A stretch of DNA of 64,000 bases, from assembly GCF_022842145.1 (NCBI RefSeq), contig NZ_JALHQD010000003.1, positions 248,001-312,000 on the forward strand, in the 5' to 3' direction. Source of the stretch: Tabrizicola sp. Lineage in GTDB: Bacteria; Pseudomonadota; Alphaproteobacteria; Rhodobacterales; Rhodobacteraceae. The notes under the pieces were generated by a model. It saw only the letters and a list, made by a program, of their open reading frames with translations. It was not told the DNA's origin and ran no database searches. The first letter of the stretch is position 1, and every line of letters begins with the position of its first letter. A program made the translations under genes and the position numbers. Positions 24,622 to 32,875 of this stretch are shown in pieces.

Positions 24622-25239
24622 TCAGACCCCCGCCGGGTTGTCCACTTCGCCGCCCATCTCTTTCAGGTCCTGATAGCGGTCGCCGATGCGGTGGTGGGGG
24701 CGGCCTCCGAGGGAGGCACCCAAAGCGATGACCAGTTCGTCGTGGCCGGGGGCGTCGGGGATACTGAACTGGACGGTCAGATAGTGCGAGCGGCGGCCGG
24801 CGTCGTGTTTGTCCATCAGGGGGATCTGGATCTGCGTGTTGGCCGGGCCGCGGGTGTTGGTGAAACCGAGGTAGGTCTTGGCGCCCACCGCCTCACGGTA
24901 GAAGTTGCCGAACCGCAGGGTGTGGATCAGGGCGGAGCAGTGTTCCAGCTCGCAGGCCGTGCCGCAGAGGGCGGCCTTGCCGTAGCCCTCGATCTTGTCG
25001 CCGCCGCCGGCAAGGCGGATCAGGCGGTCGGTGAGGAGTTGGCCCAAGGCGGGGCCCATGCGGCCGATTTCGGGTCCCAGGTCCTGCACGAAGCCGCGGC
25101 CGTACCAGGGGTTCGTCACCACGGCGGCGACGGCGATCATGCGCAGGGGCGGGGTGCAGGCGTGGCCGCCGTCGGAGACGGTATCCTCGTCATAGGTGAC
25201 AAGCTTGCGGAGTTCGGGGAGGGTTTGCGTGAGGGACAT
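24622..25239 (-). CDS. AA_synth (DUF1185) family protein
   Basis: A 205-residue protein matching the Pfam 'amino acid synthesis' family PF06684 (DUF1185), with the characteristic LRMIAVAAVVTNPWYGRGFVQDL near residue 35 and the glycine/cysteine-rich YGKAALCGTACELEHCSALI near residue 87. The known structures of this family have a chorismate-mutase-like trimeric fold, but the reaction is not established. It is the last gene of the RidA/hydrolase/flavin-reductase transcript and faces a luciferase-like oxygenase locus, a context that suggests an enzyme acting on a small ring or amide product rather than amino acid biosynthesis. Confidence 0.78.
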   Translation of the reverse strand: MSLTQTLPELRKLVTYDEDTVSDGGHACTPPLRMIAVAAVVTNPWYGRGFVQDLGPEIGRMGPALGQLLTDRLIRLAGGGDKIEGYGKAALCGTACELEHCSALIHTLRFGNFYREAVGAKTYLGFTNTRGPANTQIQIPLMDKHDAGRRSHYLTVQFSIPDAPGHDELVIALGASLGGRPHHRIGDRYQDLKEMGGEVDNPAGV

Positions 25240-25254
25240 GGGTGGGTTCCTTTC

Positions 25255-26160
25255 TCAGGCGCCGATCTGGCGGGTTTGGCCCGTGGATTCGGTGCCGTGG
25301 TAGATGGAGAAGCTGCCGTTCCGGAAATCGTCGGCATAGCGTGCCAGCATCTGCGCCTCGGCCGGATTGGCGACCTGCGCCTGCGCAAGGTCGGCCAGGG
25401 GCACGATGCGGAAGCCCGGCGGCAGGGTTCCGGAGACCTGGCCGTGGTAATAGACCGCGTGGCCGCCCGTCGTGCGGTCGTCGAAGGTGGCGTAGACGAA
25501 GTCGATTTCCGGGCTGAGGCCGAGGGACGCGAGCTTGGCGGTCAGGCTGTCGAGCGTGGGTTCCGGCGCGAGGGGCAGGCGGAGCTGGCCGCCCTCGTCC
25601 CTGAGAAGCACACCGTTGTTGCAGGCCAGCACCGCGCCAAGGCGGCTGCCCTTGGTCGCGGCGGCGGCTTCGGCGAGGTCCTTCTCGATGCCGATGGAGA
25701 AGTAGTTGCCACGGAAGTAGCCCAGCGGTTGGCCTTCGGCGGCGGCGAAGTGCTCGACGCGGCCGATCAGGATCAGGTGGTCGCCGGCGTCGACAAGCTG
25801 GTGGCGGGCACAGGTGAACTGGGCGAGCGCGCCGTCGACGAGCGGCATGTCGGCCGGGCCGGGGCTCCAGGCGCAGTGGTCGAACTTGTCGGGCGCGCGG
25901 GAGGCGAAGAGGCCGGAGACGGCCTTTTGGTCCTGGGCCAGGATGTTGACGGCGAAGTGGGGCGCCTCGGCGAAGACCTCGGCAGAATGGGCGGTCTTGG
26001 CGAGGCAGACGAGGAGGAGGGCCGGGTCGAGGGAGACCGAGGTGAAGCTGTTTGCGGTGAAGCCCCGGGGCGTGCCGTCGGGCTGGCGGGTGGTGATGAC
26101 GGTGACGCCGGTGGCGAAGGCGCCGAAGGCGTTGCGGAGGGCCTTGGGGTCGTGGGTCAT
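25255..26160 (-). CDS. Flavin reductase with extra C-terminal domain
   Basis: A 301-residue protein. Residues 1-160 are a flavin reductase domain (FATGVTVITTRQPDGTPRGFT and FTSVSLDPALLLVCLAKTA) of the HpaC/RutF class, which supplies reduced FMN to a partner monooxygenase. The remaining ~135 residues (SRLGAVLACNNGVLLRD onward) form an additional domain absent from RutF, of unknown role and somewhat NUDIX-like in its FVYATFDDRTTGGHAVYYHG stretch. It is coupled to the hydrolase gene by ATGA at 26157-26160 and probably serves the luciferase-like monooxygenase at 28989-30023. Confidence 0.82.
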   Translation of the reverse strand: MTHDPKALRNAFGAFATGVTVITTRQPDGTPRGFTANSFTSVSLDPALLLVCLAKTAHSAEVFAEAPHFAVNILAQDQKAVSGLFASRAPDKFDHCAWSPGPADMPLVDGALAQFTCARHQLVDAGDHLILIGRVEHFAAAEGQPLGYFRGNYFSIGIEKDLAEAAAATKGSRLGAVLACNNGVLLRDEGGQLRLPLAPEPTLDSLTAKLASLGLSPEIDFVYATFDDRTTGGHAVYYHGQVSGTLPPGFRIVPLADLAQAQVANPAEAQMLARYADDFRNGSFSIYHGTESTGQTRQIGA

Positions 26161-26942
26161 CGCAGCACCTCGGTCAGGAAGTCGACCACGGGTCGGTTCA
26201 CGGCCGGTGGGTCCTCGGCCAGCGCCATGTGACGCAGGCCCTTCAGGATGACAAGCCGCGCGCGGGGGATTTCGGTGGCGATGGCGATGCTCATCTCGGG
26301 CGAGTTGCCGTGATCCTCGTCGCCGGTGAGGACGAGGGTGGGCAGGGTGAGGGGCGGGGTGGGGGCGACGATCTCGTCCACGCCATGCGCGAGGATGCGG
26401 TAGAGTTTGACGTAGACCTCACGCTGGTTGGCGAGGATCCACTGGCGGGTCAGGTCCATCAGGTCGGGGCGGGAGGCCTGGGCGGCCTCGGTGTACCAGC
26501 GTTGCAGGGCAAGCTCGACGGTGGCTTCGGGGCCCTGCTCTTCGGCCTGTGTCACGCGGAAAAGGATGGCGGCTTGCTGCTTTTCGGTCCGCTTGTAGGC
26601 GGAGTGGAGGATCACGAGGGCCGTGGTGCGGTCGCGGTGGTCCTGCGCGAAGCGGCGGGCGATCATGCCGCCGAGGGAGAAACCGACGATGGCGGCGTGG
26701 TCGATTTCCAGGTGGTCGAGGAGGTGCGCCAGTTGGTCGGCAAGGTCCTTGAGAGTGGGCTGGCCCTCGGGCGGGGCGGTCTGCCCGTGGCCGATCAGGT
26801 CGTAGGTCAGGACGCGGAATTTCGACAGGTCGGGCAGGAGCCACTGCCAGACAGCGCGGGTCAGGCCGAGGCCGTGGATCAGGACGACGGTGGGGGCGTC
26901 CTCGGGGCCGGTCAGGTCGTAGGTGGTGCCGTTGAAGATCAT
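26157..26942 (-). CDS. Alpha/beta hydrolase, RutD/enol-lactonase type
   Basis: A 261-residue alpha/beta hydrolase. The oxyanion region is VVLIHGLGLTRAVW, the nucleophile elbow is VGFSLGGM (Ser), the acid is in GDEDHGNS and the catalytic His in GLRHMAL. The same architecture is found in RutD (aminoacrylate hydrolase) and 3-oxoadipate enol-lactonase. The start at 26942 overlaps the RidA stop (ATGA 26939-26942) and the end overlaps the flavin reductase start, so translation is coupled. Confidence 0.85.
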   Translation of the reverse strand: MIFNGTTYDLTGPEDAPTVVLIHGLGLTRAVWQWLLPDLSKFRVLTYDLIGHGQTAPPEGQPTLKDLADQLAHLLDHLEIDHAAIVGFSLGGMIARRFAQDHRDRTTALVILHSAYKRTEKQQAAILFRVTQAEEQGPEATVELALQRWYTEAAQASRPDLMDLTRQWILANQREVYVKLYRILAHGVDEIVAPTPPLTLPTLVLTGDEDHGNSPEMSIAIATEIPRARLVILKGLRHMALAEDPPAVNRPVVDFLTEVLR

Positions 26943-27325
26943 GGGCGGGGCTTCCAGGCGATGACTTCGACCTCGACGCGGATGTCGACGAGGAAGTCGC
27001 TGACAAGGGCGGAGCGGGCGGGCGGGTTCGACGGGAAGTACGCGCCGTAGACCGCATTGAAGCCGGGGAAGTCGGCGCGGTCCTTCAGCCAGACCATCGT
27101 CTTCACCACGTCGTCGCGGGTGCAGCCGGCTTCCGCAAGCGTCTCGGTGATCCGGTCGAGGCAGGCGCGGGTCTGGTCCTCGATCGTGCCGGTGGTCAGG
27201 ACTGCGCCGCCCACCATCGGGACCTGGCCGGTCAGGAAGACGAAGTCGCCCGCGCGGACGGCTTTCGACAGCGAAAGCTGCCGGCCGTTGATGACGAGGG
27301 GGCCGCCGATGATTTCCTTGGGCAT
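26939..27325 (-). CDS. RidA/RutC-family enamine deaminase
   Basis: A 128-residue RidA-type protein that hydrolyses reactive enamine/imine intermediates. The family arginine and its context are seen in NPPARSALVSDFLVDIRVEV, and GQVPMVGG matches the conserved N-terminal loop. I chose ATG 27325 (MPKEIIGGPL) because GGAGG lies just upstream. It is the first gene of the minus-strand transcript and is divergent from the aldehyde dehydrogenase. In Rut pathways RutC performs the corresponding deamination step. Confidence 0.85.
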   Translation of the reverse strand: MPKEIIGGPLVINGRQLSLSKAVRAGDFVFLTGQVPMVGGAVLTTGTIEDQTRACLDRITETLAEAGCTRDDVVKTMVWLKDRADFPGFNAVYGAYFPSNPPARSALVSDFLVDIRVEVEVIAWKPRP

Positions 27326-27497
27326 TGGGTCCTCCGTGGGGGTCCGGTTTGCCATTGCCGGTGCGGGGTGGGTTTCGAATTTTCGTCAGGCGGTGGCGAA
27401 AAATCGGAAACGTGACGGGTTCGATGGCCGCATGACTGGGAAGGATCACGGGGCAGTTCAGCCGTGAAGTCACCTGCGAAGATCACTGGGGAGCGGC

Positions 27498-28970
27498 ATG
27501 GACGAGATCAGGCACTGCCGAATGCTGATTGACGGAGAGTGGGTTTCCGCTTCCGACGGGGCAGTTTTTCCCAGCGTCTCGCCGGTGACGGGCAAGGTCT
27601 GGGCCGAAGTGCCGGAGGCGACTGGCAGGGACGTGGACCGGGCGGTGCGGGCGGCGGACCGGGCGTTGAGCGGGCCCTGGGGGGCGATGACGCCTTCGGC
27701 CCGCGGCAAGTGCCTGCGCAGGCTGGGGGATCTCTTGGCGGAAGCGTCGGAGGAGCTGGGGCGGGCGGAGACGCTGGATACCGGCAAGATGCTGAAGGAA
27801 ACGCGCTGGCAGGCGAAATACATCGCGGAGTTCTTCCATTTCTATGCCGGGGCGGCGGACAAGCTGTCGGGCGAGGTGCTGCCAATCGACAAGCCGGACA
27901 TGCTGGTCTTTACCAACCGCGAACCGCTGGGCGTGGTGGCGGCGGTGGTGCCGTGGAACTCGCAGCTGTTTCTCTCGGCGGTAAAGCTGGGGCCGGCGCT
28001 GGCGGCGGGGAATACGGTGGTCTTGAAGGTGTCGGAGCATGCTTCGGTGCCGATGCTGGAGTTCGGGAAGTTGATCGAGGCGGCGGGGTTCCCGGCCGGT
28101 GTGGTGAACATCATCAGCGGGCATGGCGAGGTGGGGCGGGTGCTGACCTCTCATCCCCTGGTCGCGCGGATTGCGTTCACGGGTGGGCCGGAGACGGCGC
28201 GGCATATCGTGCGGAATTCGGCGGAGAATTTCGCGGAGGTGTCGCTGGAGCTGGGCGGCAAGTCGCCCTTCGTGGTCTTCGAGGATGCCGACCTGGAAAG
28301 CGCAGTGAATGGCTGCGTGGCGGGGATCTTCGGCGCGACGGGTCAAAGCTGCGTCGCGGGGTCGCGGTTGATCGTGCATGAGGCGGTGGCTGACGAGTTT
28401 CTGGCGCGGCTGGTGGCGGCGGCGCGGGCGATCCGGATCGGGGACCCACTGGAGGACGAGACGCAGATGGGGCCTTTGTGCACCGACGCGCAGGTGCGAC
28501 ACATCGAGGCGCAAGTGGCTTTGGCGGTGACGGAAGGGGCGAAGGTCCTGACCGGGGGCAAGCAGCCCGCGCTGGGGGGGACCTATTATGAGCCGACGAT
28601 TGTTGACTGCCCCTCGGCGGACCTGACCATCGTGGATACGGAGCTGTTCGGGCCGGTGCTGTCGGTCCTGCGGTTCAGGGACGAGGCGGAAGCTGTCGCG
28701 CTGGCGAACCGGTCGGAGCACGGCCTTGCGGCGGGGGTTTTCACGCTGAACGGCGCGCGGCAGATGCGGGTGGCGAAGGCCATCCGCGCCGGGATCGTCT
28801 GGGTCAACACCTACCGCGCCGTGTCGCCCATTGCGGCCTTCGGCGGCGTCAAGGGCTCGGGCTACGGGCGCGAAAGCGGCTTTCAGGCCATGTACGACTA
28901 CACCCGGCCCAAGACGATCTGGGTCAACACCTCATCCGAGCCCATCGCCAACCCCTTCGTGATGCGCTGA
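27498..28970 (+). CDS. NAD(P)-dependent aldehyde dehydrogenase
   Basis: A 490-residue ALDH superfamily enzyme of normal length. General base E251 is in VSLELGGKSP and nucleophile C285 is in ATGQSCVAGSR; the cofactor-binding VPWNSQLFLSAVKLGPALAA is intact. It starts the plus-strand arm of the locus, and the luciferase-like monooxygenase follows 18 bases after its stop. It probably oxidises an aldehyde produced by ring or C-N cleavage by the neighbouring enzymes. It resembles betaine-aldehyde and hydroxymuconic-semialdehyde dehydrogenases; specificity not predictable. Confidence 0.88.
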   Translation: MDEIRHCRMLIDGEWVSASDGAVFPSVSPVTGKVWAEVPEATGRDVDRAVRAADRALSGPWGAMTPSARGKCLRRLGDLLAEASEELGRAETLDTGKMLKETRWQAKYIAEFFHFYAGAADKLSGEVLPIDKPDMLVFTNREPLGVVAAVVPWNSQLFLSAVKLGPALAAGNTVVLKVSEHASVPMLEFGKLIEAAGFPAGVVNIISGHGEVGRVLTSHPLVARIAFTGGPETARHIVRNSAENFAEVSLELGGKSPFVVFEDADLESAVNGCVAGIFGATGQSCVAGSRLIVHEAVADEFLARLVAAARAIRIGDPLEDETQMGPLCTDAQVRHIEAQVALAVTEGAKVLTGGKQPALGGTYYEPTIVDCPSADLTIVDTELFGPVLSVLRFRDEAEAVALANRSEHGLAAGVFTLNGARQMRVAKAIRAGIVWVNTYRAVSPIAAFGGVKGSGYGRESGFQAMYDYTRPKTIWVNTSSEPIANPFVMR

Positions 28971-28988
28971 TTTCTTTGGGAGACTGAA

Positions 28989-30023
28989 ATGAAGTTTCAT
29001 CTGGCGATCAACATGGAGCGGATCGACGACTCGCTGAACATGAAGGATGTGGCCAAGCACACGCTGGAGATGGTGCAGATGGCCGATCAGGGCGGCTTTC
29101 GCATCGCCTGGGCGGCGGAACATCACGCGCTGGAGATGACCATCGCGCCGAACCCGTTTTCGATCCTGACCTGGTGGGCGGAGCATACTAGCGACATCCG
29201 TCTGGGGACGGCCGTCATCGCGGCGCCCTACTGGCATCCGATCAAGGCGGCGGGGGAGGCGGCGTTTGTCGACCTCATCTCAGGCGGGCGGCTGGAGTTC
29301 GGCATCGGCTCGGGCGCCTATCAGCGCGAGTTCGACCGGATGCGGCCGGGGCTGAAGCAGACCGACGCCTGGCGCTACATGCAGGAGATGCTGCCGGTGA
29401 TCCGGGCGCTGTGGCAGGGCGATTACGCGCATGAGGGAGAGCAATGGTCGTTCCCGGCCTCGACCTCGGTGCCGAAGCCGGTGCAGGCCGAGGTCCCGGT
29501 CTGGGTCGCGGCGCGGGCGCCGATCACCTATGACTATGCGGTCAAGCATGGCTGCAACATCCAGTCCTGGCCACTGACCCGCGACATGGGCGAGGCGCAG
29601 CTTTACATGGACCGGATGGCCGAGGCGCTGGCGAACAATCCGGGCAAGAAGCGGCCGGTGATGGCGATGATGCGGCACACGGCGGTCTATGACCGCAAGG
29701 AGGACTGGATGGTCCCGGTGCGCGCGGCGCAGCGGCAGCTCAGCCAGTTCGAGAACCTGTTCAAGAACATGGGCGACGTGGAGAACGGCTTTCCGAAGTC
29801 GATCCCCTTCGATCAGCTGGGCAACCGGGCGGAGTATGATCCGGAGATGCTGAACCGGAACCTGATGTTCGGGACACCCGACGAGGTAATCGCCAAGCTG
29901 AAGCTCTATGAGGCGATCGGGGTGGATGAGTTCATCTATTACGCCTCGCTGGGCCTGGGGCTGGCAGAGCAGAAACGGTCGATGGAGCTGTTCTGCAAGG
30001 AGGTCATTCCGGCGTTCTCGTAA
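28989..30023 (+). CDS. Luciferase-like (LLM) flavin-dependent monooxygenase
   Basis: A 344-residue bacterial-luciferase-fold monooxygenase. Features include the N-terminal strand KFHLAINMERI, FRIAWAAEHHALEM (the EHH motif of the family), SDIRLGTAVIAAPYWHP and RLEFGIGSGAYQREF. It uses reduced FMN and oxygen, presumably supplied by the flavin reductase at 25255-26160. The pairing of LLM oxygenase, flavin reductase, RidA and RutD-like hydrolase recalls uracil degradation by RutA, but this protein is shorter than typical RutA and there is no RutB-type amidohydrolase. Confidence 0.85.
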   Translation: MKFHLAINMERIDDSLNMKDVAKHTLEMVQMADQGGFRIAWAAEHHALEMTIAPNPFSILTWWAEHTSDIRLGTAVIAAPYWHPIKAAGEAAFVDLISGGRLEFGIGSGAYQREFDRMRPGLKQTDAWRYMQEMLPVIRALWQGDYAHEGEQWSFPASTSVPKPVQAEVPVWVAARAPITYDYAVKHGCNIQSWPLTRDMGEAQLYMDRMAEALANNPGKKRPVMAMMRHTAVYDRKEDWMVPVRAAQRQLSQFENLFKNMGDVENGFPKSIPFDQLGNRAEYDPEMLNRNLMFGTPDEVIAKLKLYEAIGVDEFIYYASLGLGLAEQKRSMELFCKEVIPAFS

Positions 30024-30028
30024 TCGCC

Positions 30029-30095
30029 GCTCGTCGATGACTGCGTCACTCCTCGCTCGCGTGCTCCGACGAGGAGACGACGTCGAACGAGGAGG
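30029..30095. repeat. Palindromic repeat, copy 3, overlapping a gene end
   Basis: A 67-base element starting GCTCGTCGATGACTGCGTCA, with arms ACTCCTCG and CGACGAGGAG, ending GTCGAACGAGGAGG. It follows the monooxygenase stop by 5 bases and supplies the last codons and stop of the convergent GlxA-type regulator, so its insertion seems to have rewritten that protein's C-terminus. Confidence 0.75.
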
Positions 30096-31176
30096 ATTTG
30101 TCCCGGACCGCGCGGGCGGTGCGGTGTTGCAGGGTTTCCAGATAGCTGGTGAGAGTGCCGGGCCAGGACGGCGTCGCTTCGGACGGGCGCCAGCCCTGGC
30201 GGTAGTCGCTGGGGCGGCGGTCGAAGCATTTGCGGAAGGCGGACGCGAAGTGGCTGAGGGCGTTGAAGCCGGTGGCCGTGGCGATTTCGCGGACCGTCAG
30301 CTTGGTGGCGATCAAGAGGACGCGGGCATGCTGCAACCGGACGAGCGTGCCGAACTGCACGACAGAGCAGCCGAGGCCGCGGTGGAACTGGCGTTCAAGC
30401 TGGCGTTGGGAAAGGCCGAGGCGTTGGGCGATCTCGGGGATGGGGAGCGGGTCGGCGATGTTCGCCTCGATCAGGGCGATGGCTTTTTGCAGGGTCGGTG
30501 AGAACTGGTCGGTCCCCTGACCAAGGGTGCGGCGCTGGGGGGCCTCGGGCGGGCGCATCGGCTGGTGCAGCATCTGGTCGGCGACCTCGCCTGCCATGCC
30601 GTCGCCGTGCTGGCGGGCGATCTGGCGGAGCATGAAGTCCGCCCCGCCGAGGCCACCGGCGCAAGAGAGGATGGGGCCGTCGAGGGTGTAGAGCTGTTCG
30701 AGGAGGGGCACGTCGGGGTAGCGCTCCTGAAAGCCGGGGGCCCAGGACCAGTGGGTCGCGATGGGAGTGGCGGTCAGGAGGCCGGCCTTCGCCAGAAGGT
30801 AGCAGCCGAGTTCCACCGCGCAGAGGCGGGCGCCCTCGCGCGACTGGCGGCGGAGCCAGGCGGCGAGGTCGCGGTTCGTGTAGTCCTCCGCCCCCCAGGA
30901 GGCGAGGGCGCAGATGAGCTCGCCCCGGCGGGGCCGGTCGGAGAGGGGCTGGGCGGTGATGGAGAGGCCGTTCGAGGCGGGGATCTCGGCGCCGTCGGGG
31001 GAGAGGATCTCCCATTGATAGAGTGGCTCGGGGGCGAGGTAGTTGGCGACCCTCAGGGGCTCGATCAGGGAGATCAGGGTCGCCATGTTGAAGCGGGGGA
31101 CGATGACGAAGGTGACCCGCGTCACCGGGGCGACGGGGGTCCGCAGGGCGGGGGTGGAGATGCGGTTTTCCGTCAT
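30046..31176 (-). CDS. GlxA-type AraC-family regulator
   Basis: A 376-residue regulator with an N-terminal DJ-1/PfpI (class I glutamine-amidotransferase-like) sensor domain (about 20-190; CAVELGCYLLAKAGLL) and a C-terminal AraC double helix-turn-helix (about 240-335; LPIPEIAQRLGLSQRQLERQ, VREIATATGFNALSHFASAF). Such proteins, for example GbdR and CdhR, often control quaternary amine or amino acid catabolism. The start chosen is ATG 31176. The last ~16 residues (SSSFDVVSSSEHASEE) are encoded by the palindromic repeat and are probably not functional. It likely regulates the adjacent flavin-oxygenase locus. Confidence 0.85.
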   Translation of the reverse strand: MTENRISTPALRTPVAPVTRVTFVIVPRFNMATLISLIEPLRVANYLAPEPLYQWEILSPDGAEIPASNGLSITAQPLSDRPRRGELICALASWGAEDYTNRDLAAWLRRQSREGARLCAVELGCYLLAKAGLLTATPIATHWSWAPGFQERYPDVPLLEQLYTLDGPILSCAGGLGGADFMLRQIARQHGDGMAGEVADQMLHQPMRPPEAPQRRTLGQGTDQFSPTLQKAIALIEANIADPLPIPEIAQRLGLSQRQLERQFHRGLGCSVVQFGTLVRLQHARVLLIATKLTVREIATATGFNALSHFASAFRKCFDRRPSDYRQGWRPSEATPSWPGTLTSYLETLQHRTARAVRDKSSSFDVVSSSEHASEE

Positions 31177-31219
31177 GCCAAGCAGGATAGCCGTCGGAAT
31201 ACCGGCAGGGAAGGGCGGT

Positions 31220-31295
31220 GAGCGCCACGCTGGACAGGTTTTGCGGCCCTTGGAAACCAAGGGCCTGGCCGTGGACGTTCAGGGCGGGTTAACCC
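31220..31295. repeat. Dispersed intergenic repeat, third copy
   Basis: The segment begins AGCGCCACGC, contains the perfect hairpin GGCCCTTGG AAA CCAAGGGCC at 31245-31265, and ends GGGTTAACCC. It resembles 24313-24395 and 1397-1470. It lies just beyond the MttB-like gene's stop and may terminate its transcript. Confidence 0.55.
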
Positions 31296-31302
31296 TGCGC
31301 CG

Positions 31303-32865
31303 TCAGTACCACATGTCCTGCATCGACTCCTTGCGGCGGGTCATAAAGTCCTGCAGGGCCTCGTCGGTGCCTGCATCCAGCGGGGGGGCCTCATACTCGC
31401 GCAGGATCTTCTTCCAGCGGGTGTTGGCGCGCTGGGCGTAGTCGATGCCGCCCTGTTCGTCCCAGGTCTCCCACGGCTGGTTGTCGTCCAAAGCCGAGTC
31501 CCAGTAGGCGGTTTCATAGTGTTTCAGCGTGTGCTGGGTCGAGAAGAGGTGCTGGCCGGGGCCGAGTTCATTCAGGGCGTCAAAGGCAAGGGTGTCCTCA
31601 TTCACCTGCATCCCGTCCAGGTAAGCGTGGAGCGCGCCGCAGATGTCGGTGTCCATCACGACCTTTTCGTAGGACATGGACAGAAGGCCGTCGAGGAAAC
31701 CCGCGGAATGGAGGACGTAGTTCGCGCCACCCTGAACAGCGGACATCATCGACATCATGCTTTGCCACATGGCCTGACCGTCCGGCAGCTTGGAGGTCGA
31801 GAAGTTCCCGGCACAGCGCAGGGGCAGGTTCAGGCGGCGGGCAAGCTGGCCCATCGCAAGGGAGCCGATGGCGGGTTCGGGCGTGCCGAAGGTGGGCGAG
31901 CCGGTTTTCAGCGACATCGATGAGAAGAACGAGGCGAGGATCACCGGGGCGCCGGGGCGGGTCAGTTGGGCCAGGGCGCAGGAGGCCATCGATTCGGCGA
32001 GGCCCTGGGCGACCATCCCGGCGATGGTCAGGGGGGCGACGGCCCCGCCGAGGAGGAAGGGCAGGTGGATGGAGCCCTGGTTCGCGGCGGCGTAGGTGCG
32101 GATGCCGGCGGCGGTGACGCCGTCGATCACCAGCGGCGAGGTGGTGTTGAAGTTGCCCATCACGACGCAGTTCTGGTCGGTGAAGGCCTCGCCGAACAGG
32201 ATGCGGGCCATCTCCACGCTGTCGGCGGCGCGGTCGGGCGCGGTGATGGAACCGAGGAAGCCGCGGTCGGAATAGCGGATGTGGCTGTAGACCATGTCGA
32301 GGTGGCGCTTGTTCACCGGGACGTCGGTGGGTTCACACACCGTGCCGCCGGAGTGGTGGAGCCAGGGCGAGGACTGGGCGAGTTTGATGAAATTCTGGAA
32401 GTCCTCGATCGTGCCGTAGCGGCGGCCACGGTCGAGGTCCATCACGAAGGGCGAGCCGTAGGAGGGCGCGAAGACGACGTTGTTCCCGCCGATCTGGACG
32501 TTGTTGGCCGGGTTCCGCGCGTGCTGGGTGAATACGGGGGGGGCGGTCTTCAGGATTTCGCGCAGCATGGTCGGCGGGAACTTGATCCGCCAGATGTTCT
32601 GGGTGGTCTCGGTCACCTCGGCGCCGGCGGCCTTGTAAAGCTGCATCGCCTCGACGTCGTCGCGCAACTCGATGCCGATCTCGGCCAGGATGCGGTCGGC
32701 GGTGGCTTCGATCTTCGACAGGCTTTCGTCGGACAGGATGTCGTAGGTCGGGATGCCGCGGACGATGTAGGGGCGGCTGACGCCTGCCTCGACGCCGACG
32801 CGGGCGTCGCGCATCTTCTGCCGCCCGCCGCGCTGCCGCTTTTCCGGGATGTCGCCGTCCGCCAT
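31303..32865 (-). CDS. MttB-superfamily methyltransferase, non-pyrrolysine
   Basis: A 520-residue member of the trimethylamine methyltransferase (MttB) family. The frame has no internal TAG, so it lacks the pyrrolysine of archaeal MttB and belongs to the large non-Pyl group, which includes glycine-betaine and proline-betaine methyltransferases in anaerobes. Typical segments are HARNPANNVQIGGNNVVFAP, the glycine-rich GGAVAPLTIAGMVAQGLAE and GGANYVLHSAGFLDG. I chose ATG 32865 after AAGGACGAAG. The corrinoid partner and methyl acceptor genes are not adjacent, so the substrate is undefined. It is divergent from a LysR gene. Confidence 0.82.
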   Translation of the reverse strand: MADGDIPEKRQRGGRQKMRDARVGVEAGVSRPYIVRGIPTYDILSDESLSKIEATADRILAEIGIELRDDVEAMQLYKAAGAEVTETTQNIWRIKFPPTMLREILKTAPPVFTQHARNPANNVQIGGNNVVFAPSYGSPFVMDLDRGRRYGTIEDFQNFIKLAQSSPWLHHSGGTVCEPTDVPVNKRHLDMVYSHIRYSDRGFLGSITAPDRAADSVEMARILFGEAFTDQNCVVMGNFNTTSPLVIDGVTAAGIRTYAAANQGSIHLPFLLGGAVAPLTIAGMVAQGLAESMASCALAQLTRPGAPVILASFFSSMSLKTGSPTFGTPEPAIGSLAMGQLARRLNLPLRCAGNFSTSKLPDGQAMWQSMMSMMSAVQGGANYVLHSAGFLDGLLSMSYEKVVMDTDICGALHAYLDGMQVNEDTLAFDALNELGPGQHLFSTQHTLKHYETAYWDSALDDNQPWETWDEQGGIDYAQRANTRWKKILREYEAPPLDAGTDEALQDFMTRRKESMQDMWY

Positions 32866-32875
32866 GATCTTCGTC

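Noticed and set aside
24691-26232. Long plus-strand open frame opposite the AA_synth and flavin reductase genes
   Set aside because: Antisense shadow with repetitive Gly/Glu/Val composition and no family motif, while the minus-strand proteins match known families and overlap as an operon.
31303-32865. Pyrrolysine-containing trimethylamine methyltransferase
   Set aside because: The reading frame contains no internal amber codon, so the residue is not encoded.
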